Position numbers and translations under genes: made by a program. The notes under the pieces are model-generated. The model worked only from the letters and a program-made list of their open reading frames with translations. It ran no database searches and had not been told where the DNA came from. Shown here piece by piece: positions 14,990 through 24,798 of a stretch of 64,000 nt of DNA. Origin of the DNA: Varroa destructor (lineage: Eukaryota > Arthropoda > Arachnida > Mesostigmata > Varroidae); assembly GCF_002443255.2 (NCBI RefSeq), contig NW_019211456.1, forward strand, positions 14,964,229 to 15,028,228. Reading direction: 5' to 3'. Position 1 is the first letter of the stretch. The number at the start of each line of letters is the position of its first letter.

Positions 14990-16941
14990 GAATGGCCGCC
15001 ACCTGATTACAAAAATTAATCCGAAACACGTTAACATTAGTGTTGTAGATTAATTTTGCCATAGAGGAATATCTATGGCTAGGAATAGCTATGCGCCTGA
15101 AGCTCAACGATCTTACGAGGCCAGATTTTATAACGAAATTTATGCCAAACGTAGCTGTGTGGTACTGAAGAGGCAAGGTGAACGTGTAAATATATAGTTT
15201 TCACATACTTCGTCTTATTATAATCAGAACATTTATCCTAATAGACAGAATAGTATCATAGGAGTACGAAACGCAAGAACATTAGATGAGAGTGTTATTT
15301 CCCGCATGGTTTTTACGAAAAAAAAAAAAAAAGGTCAGTTTTACGATGGAAGCTTATATTCGAACGGATAACTTCTCTTCGTTTCCCGGACGGCTCATTC
15401 ATTTTTCATATCGAAAATTTTAGCCTCCGAGTGATTGTCTAACAAAAATGACTAATACAAGTGTCTGCAGCTTTATGTCTCTTGGCCTGCATAAACCTTC
15501 ATATATTTGGTTCATCGTACCCGTGCGCTCTGCGCCAATCAGGCTGAATGGGGCGCGCTTGGTTTAAATGTGCCCGTTTGTCGAGCAATCTATATAACAG
15601 ACGCACATACCCATATCATGCTTACAACTTCCTTAGGTGCTGTAAATGAGATCACTGTGTAACCAGATAAAAGCTTGTACATCGCACGAAATACTCAAAG
15701 CGTCATGTGTTTTGTCTAATTGCACCATCAATCTATATTTCAAACCTAAATAAATTCGAAGAACCATTTACCATGAACGCATAACAGTTACGAAATTGGT
15801 ACGGTAAAAAGTCAAGTAACATAATCTGGATTTCATTGGACATCGCTCGACAAAAGCGGCGTTATCATGAAAATTCAGTGAATAAGGAGAGCTGCAAAAA
15901 TATTAGTATATAGCGAAACCTGGACCTGCCGTTTCAACAGAATCGCACGCGGTCAACATCAGGTGAATCTATTTACTTAACGATTGGATCAATTTCTGAA
16001 TCAAAGGCATCAGAGTCCAGGGTCAGATAGAGTTTCTAACTGTAAACATCCCAAGGAAAGCCGAAAGGCTAGAGATTGCGGGATACGTCAGACCGAACTG
16101 TCCGATATATGTTAGACAAAATGTTGATATTGATCTGTGAACAAAAGTTCTCCCTTTCTATTCACTTATCATTCAGCAATATAGTCGAAAAGACGGGTCC
16201 GCCGCTAGGCAGATCTGGTACTGGTGATAACGTTAACCACACACAATTCAAATTACCCAATACCACCAATGCGACACAGTAACAAGATTAGGACATACAC
16301 CATATTAGTCCTAATGCGTTTCTCGCAATACATGTAACCGAAACTATAGTCAATATTATTATTTCTGCTACTGCAGTTACTACTAACCTGTTATTACGAG
16401 CTCCATTGCTGCTTCCGTGATGTAGATTATTCGTTTCGTCATTTCCATTACTGCTGCCATTTGTGGCGTTTAATCCGTCTGCCTGAGTGCTTTCATCCTG
16501 CATTTGGTGACTATTGCTACCGGGGCCGCTGCGTGGACAGGCTGCGAGCAAGCCCTCATCGCGCATGCGAACTTTTCGCGGGGATACCGCTCCTGGACGA
16601 GAGCCATCGCCGGAGACCATCAGCCGGGAGCTAGATGGCGTACGGCGTTTTTCTGGCGACGTCGGACTTCTGACTTCGGTAGGTGTTGGTGTCGTTTCAC
16701 GGGGCGACCTCCTCTCCTGCGAGGAGACCAGCCGCCGGGGCGGAGGCCTCGGCGCCCCCGATCCGCCCAGGGAGGTCTTCTGCGGGCGAAGGATGGAAAC
16801 CCTTTTGCGTGGCTGTTGATGTTGGTGCTGGCCACCCTCAGGTGTCATGTGCCCCTGATTCGTGCGCAGCGAACTTCGGACTGGTGCTGGCGGAGGCGGC
16901 GAAGGTGATAGCGCCTCCTTGTCAGGCGAACGACGCATCAT
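647..16941 (-). CDS. Wnk: WNK (with-no-lysine) serine/threonine protein kinase gene, nine exons, 3' end outside window
   Basis: WNK kinases sense intracellular chloride and osmotic state and phosphorylate SPAK/OSR1-type kinases, which control cation-chloride cotransporters. Nine exons join with consistent phases (1: 16941-16388; 2: 10021-9919; 3: 9382-9265; 4: 8817-8699; 5: 7095-6822; 6: 6045-5896; 7: 3639-3527; 8: 1073-954; 9: 830-647) into about 578 residues. In this numbering the kinase domain spans roughly 253-510: glycine loop [11 protein letters not shown] at 259-269 with the relocated beta2 lysine at 264, Cys281 (VAWCELQ) where other kinases have the catalytic lysine, HRDLKCDN at 378-385, DLGL at 399-402, activation-loop Ser409 and Ser413, and APE at 422-424. 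An OSR1_C/PF2-like domain follows from about 530. The stop codon and C-terminal tail are left of position 1. The Cys and DLG features exclude ordinary STE-group kinases. Exons 1 and 2 are less certain than exons 3-9. Confidence 0.94.
831..953 (-). other. WNK intron 8, 123 bp, GC-AG borders
   Basis: The shortest intron of the gene. It begins GCAAGC (953 to 948) after AAG and ends CTCAACAG. GC-AG introns are a known minor class spliced by the major spliceosome and usually have an otherwise strong donor, as here (AAG|GCAAGC). The nearby GT at GCC|GTAGGA would leave exon 8 in phase 1 and break the conserved frame of exon 9. Confidence 0.8.
954..1073 (-). CDS. Wnk: WNK exon 8: end of the kinase domain
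   Basis: Exactly 40 codons (residues 478-517) starting [20 protein letters not shown] and ending FFQDDLGIK. It holds the conserved RP (here ERPTIKELL) near the domain end and the FFQ-D-G-I/V segment that leads into the first OSR1_C/PF2-like domain. The acceptor TTTTCAG| is standard. The donor is unusual: the only phase-0 join to exon 9 is ATCAAG|GCAAGC, a GC donor. The peptide join GIK|VEF matches the family pattern GVR-VEL. Confidence 0.95.
1074..3526 (-). other. WNK intron 7, 2453 bp
   Basis: Ordinary unique AT-rich sequence between exons 8 and 7. Short open frames on either strand (for example 1912-2331 minus) show no motif and are expected by chance. Confidence 0.8.
3527..3639 (-). CDS. 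Wnk: WNK exon 7: kinase C-lobe
   Basis: Residues 440-477. It starts [20 protein letters not shown] and continues [18 protein letters not shown], the alphaF-alphaG part of the WNK C-lobe. Arthropod and vertebrate WNKs have nearly the same string (MCMLEMA-x-SEYPY-x-EC). Acceptor TTTTTACAG| and donor GATAAA|GTAAGT are strong. It enters in phase 1 and leaves in phase 0. Confidence 0.97.
3640..5895 (-). other. WNK intron 6, 2256 bp
   Basis: Lies between the activation-loop exon and the C-lobe exon. It contains a plus-strand open frame of 110 codons at 4428-4760 with no recognisable domain and no reason to think it is expressed. No repeats or mobile-element signatures seen. Confidence 0.8.
5896..6045 (-). 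CDS. Wnk: WNK exon 6: DLG motif and activation loop
   Basis: Fifty codons covering residues 390-440. The order is TTGSVKIG, then [12 protein letters not shown], then [18 protein letters not shown], then [12 protein letters not shown]. WNKs carry DLG rather than DFG, and the DLGL leucines form part of the chloride-binding pocket described for WNK1; both are present. The two activation-loop serines, equivalent to WNK1 S378 and S382, are conserved here as Ser409 and Ser413. Acceptor TCATAG|, donor TTTTG|GTAAGT. Both phases are 1. Confidence 0.98.
6046..6821 (-). other. WNK intron 5, 776 bp
   Basis: AT-rich intron with normal GTTAGT donor and CATAG acceptor. I see no additional exon or repeat. 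Confidence 0.85.
6822..7095 (-). CDS. Wnk: WNK exon 5: kinase alphaC to catalytic loop
   Basis: Ninety-one residues (299-389) beginning [20 protein letters not shown] and ending [14 protein letters not shown]. It contains the alphaC helix, the hinge ([16 protein letters not shown]) and the catalytic loop HRDLKCDN with catalytic Asp380, Lys382 and Asn385 all intact. Acceptor TTTTCAG| and donor ATCACTG|GTTAGT. Exit phase 1 fits exon 6 exactly. This exon alone identifies the WNK family ([12 protein letters not shown] is a WNK hallmark). Confidence 0.98.
7096..8698 (-). other. WNK intron 4, 1603 bp
   Basis: Donor GTAAGC, acceptor TTTTCAG. A 115-codon open frame on the sense strand (7830-8177) sits here with no recognised domain. 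Exons 4 and 5 join perfectly without it (KEE|AEML), so it is not part of the conserved kinase. Confidence 0.8.
8699..8817 (-). CDS. Wnk: WNK exon 4: ATP-binding N-lobe with the catalytic-lysine switch
   Basis: Residues 259-298 of the model. The peptide starts [16 protein letters not shown] and continues [20 protein letters not shown]. This is the WNK signature: the lysine that contacts ATP sits in the glycine-rich strand (SFK), while the usual beta3 lysine position is cysteine (AWC). Acceptor CGAACAG| and donor GAGGAG|GTAAGC are both good. It enters in phase 1 and leaves in phase 0, and the next exon continues [11 protein letters not shown], the expected alphaC region. There are no stops, shifts or missing key residues. 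Confidence 0.97.
8818..9264 (-). other. WNK intron 3, 447 bp
   Basis: AT-rich, borders G|GTATAT and CGAACAG|. No other feature seen. Confidence 0.85.
9265..9382 (-). CDS. Wnk: WNK exon 3: lead-in to the kinase domain
   Basis: Encodes residues 220-258 of the model. The second half, [19 protein letters not shown], matches the conserved WNK lead-in (vertebrate WNKs have a very similar [15 protein letters not shown]), which ends at the first glycine of the ATP loop. The donor G|GTATAT splits that glycine codon (phase 1), agreeing with exon 4. The acceptor is AAG| at 9383 after a pyrimidine-rich stretch with a CTAAC branch-like site. An alternative acceptor CCCAG| a few bases further in gives the wrong phase. 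An ATG at 9388 directly overlaps the acceptor and is in frame, so a transcript starting within intron 2 could also begin translation here. Confidence 0.88.
9383..9918 (-). other. WNK intron 2, 536 bp
   Basis: Joins the predicted linker exon to exon 3. A short (AT)n tract lies at 9799-9815. The 90-codon plus-strand open frame at 9505-9777 has no recognisable content. Confidence 0.6.
9799..9815. repeat. (AT)n microsatellite in WNK intron 2
   Basis: About eight AT units. Confidence 0.9.
9919..10021 (-). CDS. Wnk: WNK exon 2: short acidic linker before the kinase domain
   Basis: Predicted exon of 103 bases bounded by acceptor TTCTCGTTAG| and donor AGCAG|GTAAGC. It contributes one base to a split codon and then 34 codons. 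The peptide contains [11 protein letters not shown] and ends VMDKQ, a mildly acidic and hydrophobic linker with no domain I recognise. Support comes from splice signals of good quality on both sides, entry phase matching exon 1 (phase 2), and exit phase 0 matching exon 3. No conserved motif confirms it, so it remains a structural prediction; transcript data could replace it with another exon in the 6.4 kb intron. Confidence 0.58.
10022..16387 (-). other. WNK intron 1, 6366 bp
   Basis: The largest intron of the model. It is mostly AT-rich, with a somewhat GC-richer island at about 11.8-12.5 kb that is open in several frames but lacks motifs. It holds an (AT)n microsatellite at 14955-14987 and poly-A/T runs at 13784, 13927 and 15319. 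Large first introns often carry enhancers or alternative exons, but none can be shown from sequence. Confidence 0.6.
14955..14987. repeat. (AT)n microsatellite in WNK intron 1
   Basis: About 16 perfect AT units; it is translated as a YIYIYI string in one frame and should not be read as coding. Confidence 0.95.
16388..16941 (-). CDS. Wnk: WNK exon 1: Pro/Ser/Arg-rich N-terminal region with the start codon
   Basis: This open frame encodes 184 residues of low-complexity sequence: [20 protein letters not shown] at the start, then a basic [10 protein letters not shown] stretch, many Ser-Pro/Thr-Pro sites ([17 protein letters not shown]), and an Asn/Ser/Gly-rich end. Such disordered N-termini are usual in WNKs and are poorly conserved. 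The first in-frame ATG is the tandem ATG at 16941/16938; the frame stays open upstream to about 17139 without another ATG and then meets a stop, so this start is favoured. The exon ends at a strong donor (AACAG|GTTAGT) in phase 2, and exon 2 begins by supplying exactly one base. That phase fit and the common strand tie it to the kinase, but no homology proves it. It could instead be the start of a separate small gene. Confidence 0.68.
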
Positions 16942-17140
16942 TATTTGTGGATCAATTCGCTCGATAAAATGCTTACTGCTTGACGATGGGATCGCGGTGC
17001 TTACAGATAATTGGTTACCATTAAATCGACTTTTCACCTTTAGGATTGAACAGACGGTAACAAAATGTTTTGACCCTCCAACTAAAAGTACACCGCGACC
17101 TACACGCACCAGATCACTCACAGTTACAAGATGGTTCTAT
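16942..17140 (-). other. Probable WNK 5' untranslated leader or adjoining sequence
   Basis: The exon 1 frame remains open upstream of the ATG to about 17139 and contains no other ATG. It includes an in-frame GTG at 17121 that should not be taken as a start. It ends at an in-frame TAG. This is consistent with 5' UTR contiguous with exon 1, though a noncoding upstream exon spliced in cannot be excluded. Confidence 0.4.
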
Positions 17141-17682
17141 CAAATCTGGTTCATCCACTGAACGCACACCAGCACGAGGGCGCACGATACCGGCTTAAGA
17201 GGTTGGCACAGGCGTTGATTGACTTCTGTTAGTGAGAACGGGCGCAGTTTTCTCCCTTGCAAAAACAAGATGATTTAGCAAAAACCTTCCAGCCTCTGAC
17301 AGGGAATTCCAAATAATAGTTAAGCGTATAGCCAGGATTCTTGTTAGCAATTATTACCGGCGGTGAAAACGATTCGTATAAATATCGATGTATAAAGGGT
17401 AACGTCGCCTAACGACGCCCATTGCGTGTTTGTTGTTGTGGGCGACTATATGTTGTTATTGTTATTACTGTGGTGTTATGATTCTTGGTGACATAGGTGG
17501 TAGAACAATGGCGGTTAATAATAGTAACCGTAGCAGTAATAGCAATTGAAATAGTTCAAATGCATTGAGCTTCTGTTGATGCCGATAATTACCACATCCA
17601 TCTGTTCATTGTGGGCTCATTTTTTAGCTGCTATCGCTTCTGCTTCTTACAGTTCTTTCTCGACGTCGAGTTCGTTCGCGGG

Positions 17683-17707
17683 TATATATATATATGTATA
17701 TATATGT
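17683..17707. repeat. (TA)n microsatellite with a TATATG interruption
   Basis: About 12 TA units with one G interruption, some 740 bases upstream of the WNK ATG. Confidence 0.9.
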
Positions 17708-19200
17708 TTGCGCGCTGTATTTAAGGCTGAGCAGTGAAATACAATAAAGCAGCCACAAGTCCTGAGTCGTTCTTTCTTTTCCCTCCAATTTCACTTTTGA
17801 GAAAAACTCCTGGTGTCGACAGTACGTCCTTCTGCTTCTAGTAGTATATCTGCAAAAAGAAACCCGAAAAGATCGTTAGCAAGTACACGCTGTGATAAGA
17901 AATAATCGACAACAAGGCACGCAAGCGTACACACGCATATGTGCCCCTTCAAAAAGTTCCCTAAAAAATTGTGTATCGTCGATTTCCCAGACTCATAACC
18001 CGTAATATTAAAGTATACTTTTACTAGTGTTATATCCATCGAAACTATGCGCAATCATATACATTTCGGTACTCTATTTTCGTTTAATATTTTCCTGCTA
18101 TTTTTTTCTCTGTGTCATCACGGTTGGCATGTTTGATGCTGCTTCGACTTCAGTGCGACATCGGTCAGCTAAGAATCAGTCGCCGTAACTGGTAGATAAC
18201 CTCCTATGACGGGGTGACACCAAGGGAACGTTATTAGTGTTCCTTGAAACTTCTTGTGGAAGCTGAAACATCGTTCCGCTATAAACTCAACAATATACCA
18301 ATTCAACTGCTAGATAGACTTGGAAATACGAAACGAGGTGACGCTAGACGCACCTCACCCGTTTTAGCATTGTTTGTGTAAAAACGTGCAAAAAAACGTA
18401 ATGTCTTCTAAAAAATGACCAGTAGCTTACTTTTCGCTTTGAGAAGAACTATAAAAGTAAACGAGGTAATATTAAACCTTATTATTAGTATTAAAATTAT
18501 CATTGTGTGTATTTTCCATAGGTGATATTCACCGAAATGTGATATCCAAAAGTCAGAAGCACACTGCAGTACAAAATAGACTTCTTGAACCTTTCCACAG
18601 CCCTCATCGACAAACAGACCTCTAGTCCGTTCGACATATGCGACAAGACGCCGACGAGTACGCATTGGAGAAGCGACAATGGCAAGGGCAGCGTCAGTGC
18701 TAGAAAACGTCGATGCCGGCTCGACCAATTAGTGCTAAGGGCAATAATTAGAATCATGGCAATTCAGCACATCGCACACAAATCGACGCGAATACACGAT
18801 CGCTTAACGTAGTACAAGAACACATTTGCCCACTCAGGTACATAAAGCCCTTGGCTTTCTCTACGGCAGATAGCAGCGCTAAGATAGCGCGCGTGGCACA
18901 ACAGTCCTAGACGAAGTTCGATAAACATCGACCAACGGCACAAACGAACTGGAGACAACACCATGCCATTCACATTGCCAAAGGTGGATCATAAGCGGCA
19001 GACTCCCCAGGCAGAAACCAGTTGCTGGGCTAGCTTCAATTTATTAGTTTATGATTTGTCAACAGCCAGTTGCCTCGTTGAGACAGTTCAGCAGACAGAC
19101 ATGTTTGCGGCATAGTCTGAACTTCTTGCAAGCGTTGCTCTTACTATTATTGAAACTGTTCTGTTATTATTGTGACTGCTGCTTCTGTTGGCGCCATAGT

Positions 19201-19219
19201 CGCCGCTGCTGCTGCTGTC
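19201..19219. repeat. (GCT)n trinucleotide tract
   Basis: Short run of CTG units, interrupted. It lies in a GC-richer segment. Confidence 0.8.
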
Positions 19220-19607
19220 GTTACTGCCACTTAGATTACGTCGACAATTCCCTTCCTCGACTGCACGCGCGACCAAGCGCGTCTCACGTTCTTCCAGCGT
19301 CCCTTGCCCGCTACTGCCCTTCCGAAAACGACACAACTCAGACCGTCCAGCGTCTCGCGTCCTCGACTGACACAAACGTTGCGCCACTAGTCTGGCTGCT
19401 AGCTGGTAATGGAGGATAGGCAGCGCCTGGAAAAAACGCTTGAGTTGCTCGATCAACGACGCTAACAACGATTTTAGGCTTCTAGACAGCTTATGCGTGA
19501 CAGACAGGCCAAACTGCTTAGATAAAAAAAAAAAGCGGCGGCGTTTCACTATCGCTTTAGGGCCATATGTACAATCGAAACCTGTTTGCCTGCAACAGCA
19601 ACAACGA

Positions 19608-19634
19608 CGGCGGCGGCAGCAGCAGCAGCAGCAG
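19608..19634. repeat. (GGC)n/(AGC)n trinucleotide tract
   Basis: CGG units followed by about six CAG units on the plus strand, open in all frames, which explains the overlapping short ORFs. Confidence 0.85.
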
Positions 19635-22600
19635 AGGTGTCGAATGCCATTTCATCGATAGCCCCAATGCCCGTTGGCCTGCTCTGCGCAAAGCCGTTTC
19701 TACTGGTGTTGGGGCTGTCAGCGTGAAAGCTCGCGCTCGCGCAGATATGCTGCTCGTGAAGGCAACAGTGATGGCGACGCCGGCGTCAATTGAGTCGAGT
19801 AGAGGATGAAGAGACGACACGGCAAGATTACCGTAGTCGTCACTCTTATGGGGCTGCCGCCGCCTGATGGTTTAAGCAACGAAGGAAGCGAGGAAAGATA
19901 ATGCAGTGGCGTATTGCCACTACCAAGCGTCTAATGGCGCCGATGGCTGCTGGCGTTTGTTCAGGTGTATGAGTACCGGGGCGGCTCGTGACCATTCGGC
20001 GCCACTGAGACGCTGCATAGAGCAAACCTAGGCAGGTTTGTAAGGGTTGCTAGGTCTTTTCGGTCTGACCTATAGCACTAGCAGTAGTAGTCGAAGTGAC
20101 AGATGTTGCTCACAACAACTCTACCAACAGCACGATAAACCGGCATTAATTAGCGTCAACGTGAGCCCCCGTAAACAACCAGTGTAACTAGACGGAGTAT
20201 TTTAGCCATGAAATAGCTATCATCGGAAACAGGACTAAAGCATTAGACTTCTTCTATCCCAGTCGAAAAGTCAACGTCCACGTAAACCTTGATTCAGTCT
20301 GGCTATGCAGCCTGCAGTCCCAATGGTGTGCCAATGGTATAGTTGTTCGGGAATATTGTCAGCATCAAAACTTAGGTTTACTTTTCGGTATCTGTTATCG
20401 TTGCTGTCTTTGGCCGGCTTTGTGGAAGCCGTGTCAGCTGGCCAGAAAGCTACGAGGGTCCTAGCCGTAGGACCACTGATAGGCAATGAGCGTGTTCGTG
20501 TTAATGGACGCCAATATCGCCGCTATAGAAACGCCAGCAGTACTAGAGCTCAATAATGACTCAACGCATTGATGATAGCTGCCCCACTGCTGGAGGAGTT
20601 TCTGCGTTTTCTTTCTACCGCTATTATAACTAGTTCAATTGCGGCCACTAATGCCGCTACCTAACATATGACATCATCCCTGTTCTTTGTACACGTACTA
20701 TCTACCTAGAAGTACCAGTGCTTGAACTTCCCTGCTAGCGTTCCTGCCTTCTTGCTAGAGTGATTTCTATCTCCTCTTCCCTCCATCAAATCGTCTGTTT
20801 CCCAAAACTACACTGATTGGTTACAGCAAATGACCAACGCAGCCGGCCTCGCCAAGCCCATGTTCGTTTCTCGGCCTGTCTCGCTGTTTACCTGTGTGGA
20901 ATACAGCGCGCACGATAAACTATATTCTTTCTATTGTACAATCAGATGAGCATAATGAAAAAAGTCATACATGAACGTGTCTCATCAGAGCACTGGCTGG
21001 TCTCTCTGCCGCTGGCGTCGTCGCTCTATTTTGTTAGAATTAAGTGAACAGGAGAGAGAAAACGCGATAAGCTGGTGTGAACGAATCGGGCGGAAAGAAG
21101 CGAGGAACTCATTGACGCAGAGGATTGTGCGCAGGTTGAATGACAACGATAGCGCTATTCAGATACTCATATACAGCATATATATATATACGGACAACGC
21201 TACATAGAGATGCAGACGACACCGCAAAACACATCCAATCAGTCATCCAAATAACACTGCACAGTGCACATGATAAATGATTGGCAGTATAGGAAATCAA
21301 CACAAAAAGAAGGCAAACACATATCCAGTCAATACATTGTGAAACAACAACGAATAACACGAGCTCGTCGCCATAAACGTACACTAACGACGACCACCGC
21401 TACCGCTGTTGCTACGGAGAGTTTTTGACCACAAGTGATTTTACATCGAATTAATGTCTCAAACTCTGAAGTGGCACTCCAGAACCTTACTTTGTAATTT
21501 CTTTATTATGAAAGCTCTGCCAGAAGCATAGTCGTAGTTATTACCTCAGAGCGTCCGACGCTATCGGGTAGTTGTCTCGATCCTATTCTGCTATGACAAT
21601 CGTCTGCGGCATGGAATTAGCACGGGGGTGGCGGTCTCTATCGACCCTCCAGCGCCCAGTGGTATGTGGCCCTGTTCTCTGGACGCCGTACGACCTAAAC
21701 GTGTGCAAAGAGGCCTGGCTAAGTTTGTGCACTTACGTATTTCCTACTCTGGCTAGTTTTTTTTATTCTGCCTCTCATTTATATTCCATTCCATGTTTCA
21801 CAGAAGACCGAAAACCGTATGTCCGTTACACTATCGTCTCACGCAAATGCGAGGCTTGGTCTAATGTCATCGGCATAAGATATCGCCACGGACGATCAAG
21901 GCGCTATGGAGTGATGAGACACGCAAAGACGTGACGAACGGTCCCGGACAATGAAGACGAGAATCAAACGAAACAAAGCAAAGAAGAAACCTCTGCTCTA
22001 CCTTTCGGGACGATAATGACCTTTAACAAAAACTGCATGCGCGGCACAAGTCACGTCTACCATCTGGAATTTGTAATTCTGTTCACGGTTCGAAAGACAT
22101 TTGAAGGCTAGCTCCTGCTTATATCACAGAGAATTGGTAAATATGAAAAAAGTAGATCTCTCTATACTGGATCTAGATGGTCTATGACCCTTGATAAGTA
22201 CTGCACACCCTCGCTCCAAAAATATTCATGAGAAACAAAAAACAAACACCTGATATATTTTGTCATTTGTACGAGCGTTTCTACGACATGTGCAGATCCA
22301 ATATATATATTATTGGATTTTAGGATAGCATACTGTGTATATGCTGATGGCCACATGTAGATACACACACGATTGCAGTCTGAATAAGCGGAGTAATTAG
22401 ATACTTTGATGAGCTTAAGCAACAACAGTTTCATTCATTTTAATAATAAAATTACTAACTTTTTATTTTATATGTTAAACATTATAAATAGTTGAAGATT
22501 CATTCAGGATTCCTAGGACAATATACACAAAAAAATTAAGCGTGTACGGCAGCCCGTCTATCTACTTTGTTTCGAACACACGTTTCTAACGCACACGTTA

Positions 22601-24721
22601 CGCATCAACAAGATCAATGATGTTTCTTTTGTTTAGTTTTCTTTATTTACACAAATTACATAGTGTAATCTGTAAGTTTTGCGACAACATCATATTAACA
22701 AACAACAGTTTGTCATAAAACCTTATCAATGCCATCATAATCATATATCAATGGTCATTTCACGCTTTCGATCTGATATTTTAAGTGGTTCCATGACTAA
22801 AGGTGTGCATTCGTTACCAGCCTCATTACACATATCCGACAGGCGCATGTTTGTCGGTGGGTGACTGCGGTGTCAACGCACGTTGGTAAGAGGCCTTGAC
22901 CAAGGGGAGCTCTTGACAGTGCTTGCTGCTTCTGTGCACATGTGTGTGTCATCGTTAATACAGTCATAGGCCAATCAAATAGACGGCGCCTCGCTGACCT
23001 ATTAGCAGGCCGACGGTATCGCAGACGATACTTTGATAACAGCACTAGTAACAATCGAAAACTGGTTCGTGCCCCAATCGTGCCAAAGATCATGGAGAAA
23101 CCTAAACGACTTGTGAGGAGGTGGTTCTCCGTGTGTCCAGCTAGCGAAGCGAAAGCGATGGCCGTTCATACCAATTGCTCGAAACTTTATTCCACAGCTT
23201 GACTGACATCGTGCACTGGTACACCAATAGGCTCGTTTAACTATAACTACTTAGTGTACTACCTGAGAGCAGGCCCGACGTTGGTCGCTTGGCGAGCGCT
23301 AGGTTGCTCACACCTAGCCGACTGGTTAGGATGGAGAAAAGAAGGGTGGACAGCCACAATAAGTAAAGCGGTAAAACTAGCACGCACAAAAAGCGTCATA
23401 CACTGCGCATGCAGCAACGAAATGCAATGGAACGCAGTAACTCGGCAAAGTCCACTATGTAAAAACAACATGAGCTTATGAATAGAGACCGTCGTCTGAC
23501 TACTGCCTGCGACACACATTACCGCTACCTAACAAGCTATCGTTGTGACATTTCATTTTTTTTATCGTTGAGGCCGCCTCTGCGGCAGCTTAACACGCTT
23601 CGCTTCGTGGGTGAAAGAGCGAGAAAGGGAAGCGTAACAAGCTTGTTGTCGGCCAGTTCACTAAACCTATTGTTTTAAACTGTCTGTATCGGTGACAACA
23701 GCGAGTTCTTCCTCCTTCCTCATCAAATCATACCTGGAGCAATAACATAGGTGAAGGGCAAATTACCTCAACCCTTTCAATAACTTGTGCCTGCAAGCAA
23801 TGCGATGAGATCACATTTAGAATCGAAGTCCTGTTGTCGATGGCGCCAGTTGTTGCATCGCCGTTATCTACACTGATTCGAATCTACCGTTTTTTTTTTT
23901 ATCCACTTATGTTCAATTGTCTTTCCTCGCCTCTGCAGGCCGGTAAAATGGGCAGATAGGAAGGCGGGCAGTCATATCTCTCAAATCATACCTCTCATTG
24001 TCAACGCCCTATGAGATTCGGTAACGAATAATAAAGACCACTATCGCCTAAATGAATAATTAAAACAATTCGTGATTCTGCAAATTACTCGCCATGGCGA
24101 AGATAGCATTCTGATTCACCGCATTAGACTATTTCTAGTTCGCTTTTACCTCGCATCTCCCGTACCTTTATTCGGAGCAGCTGCTGCTTCAAAATGGCTA
24201 ATTCTTCGCTCTTCAGTAATACCAATCAATAACTCAAATTAGTACTTAGAGCGGAATAAGCATTTCGCAGTTGCCAACGATTTTCGTCATCGAAAAGCAA
24301 TATGACCCTGTCAAGCGACGACCTTGCAATAGCACGAACCTCATTCCGTCACCAAAGTAAAATTTGTCTATTAACAAAAAAACGATAACAATAGACGCAA
24401 AATAACAATAGCCGCGGAAGGGATCGTGGCCAGTCTCATCAGGAGCACGTCAGAGATTAACAAAAGGGCACCTGTTTCTGTCAGCAGTCCCAGTGGAAGC
24501 AAACTATTTCTGTCTGATATACGCTACATATTTCTATGACACGATTACTACGGGATATTCTGCTGCTACTATCGCTAGTACTATCCAGAGTTTTGGTGTC
24601 TTAATGCAAACTATCGGTTACAATTGCACAACGAACGGACCTTGAGAACATATATCCATGAATGCAAACAACTAGAATAACTGAGAGCTAATAGAAGGTC
24701 GTATTGGTATGTGTCCCCATG

Positions 24722-24798
24722 ATAGATTGGTGGGTAACGTGCGTGCCTGCTAATCTTAGGCACACCTTCTGATCTAGGTTCGAACCCGGGCATAGACA
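24722..24798 (+). mobile_element. tRNA-derived SINE-like relic or tRNA pseudogene
   Basis: A near-perfect RNA polymerase III B box/T-loop, GGTTCGAACC at 24777-24786, lies about 40 bases after an anticodon-arm-like hairpin. That hairpin has stem GCCTG/TAGGC around loop CTAATCT near 24746-24762. Upstream GGTGGGTAACGTGCG resembles a degenerate A box, and the CTGCTAATC string resembles the serine (GCT) tRNA loop region. The ends do not pair as an acceptor stem, so this is not a working tRNA. Tail length and target-site duplications could not be defined. Confidence 0.42.

Larger units (their letters stand above)
17141..24720. other. Intergenic region, microsatellite-rich, no gene recognised
   Basis: Upstream of the WNK start. 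It contains (AT)n at 17683-17707 and 21178-21191, and a GC-richer stretch at about 19.0-20.6 kb with CTG/CAG/CGG tracts at 19201-19219 and 19608-19634. Overlapping open frames there (for example 19088-19549 minus, 19051-19419 plus) are driven by the triplet repeats. Noncoding 5' exons or promoters of WNK could lie here but none can be pinned down. Confidence 0.5.

Noticed and set aside
14877..15176. 99-codon minus-strand frame with a repeating Ile-Tyr string
   Set aside because: The string is the (AT)n microsatellite in frame.
16504..16967. Several long plus-strand open frames opposite WNK exon 1
   Set aside because: They are antisense shadows of a GC-rich, Arg/Pro/Ser-rich exon and contain no motif.
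16942..17121. N-terminal extension of WNK exon 1 from position 17121
   Set aside because: The codon at 17121 is GTG, no ATG lies between it and the upstream in-frame stop, and the first ATG is at 16941.
21572..21934. 120-codon plus-strand frame
   Set aside because: No recognisable domain, odd composition, and length compatible with chance.
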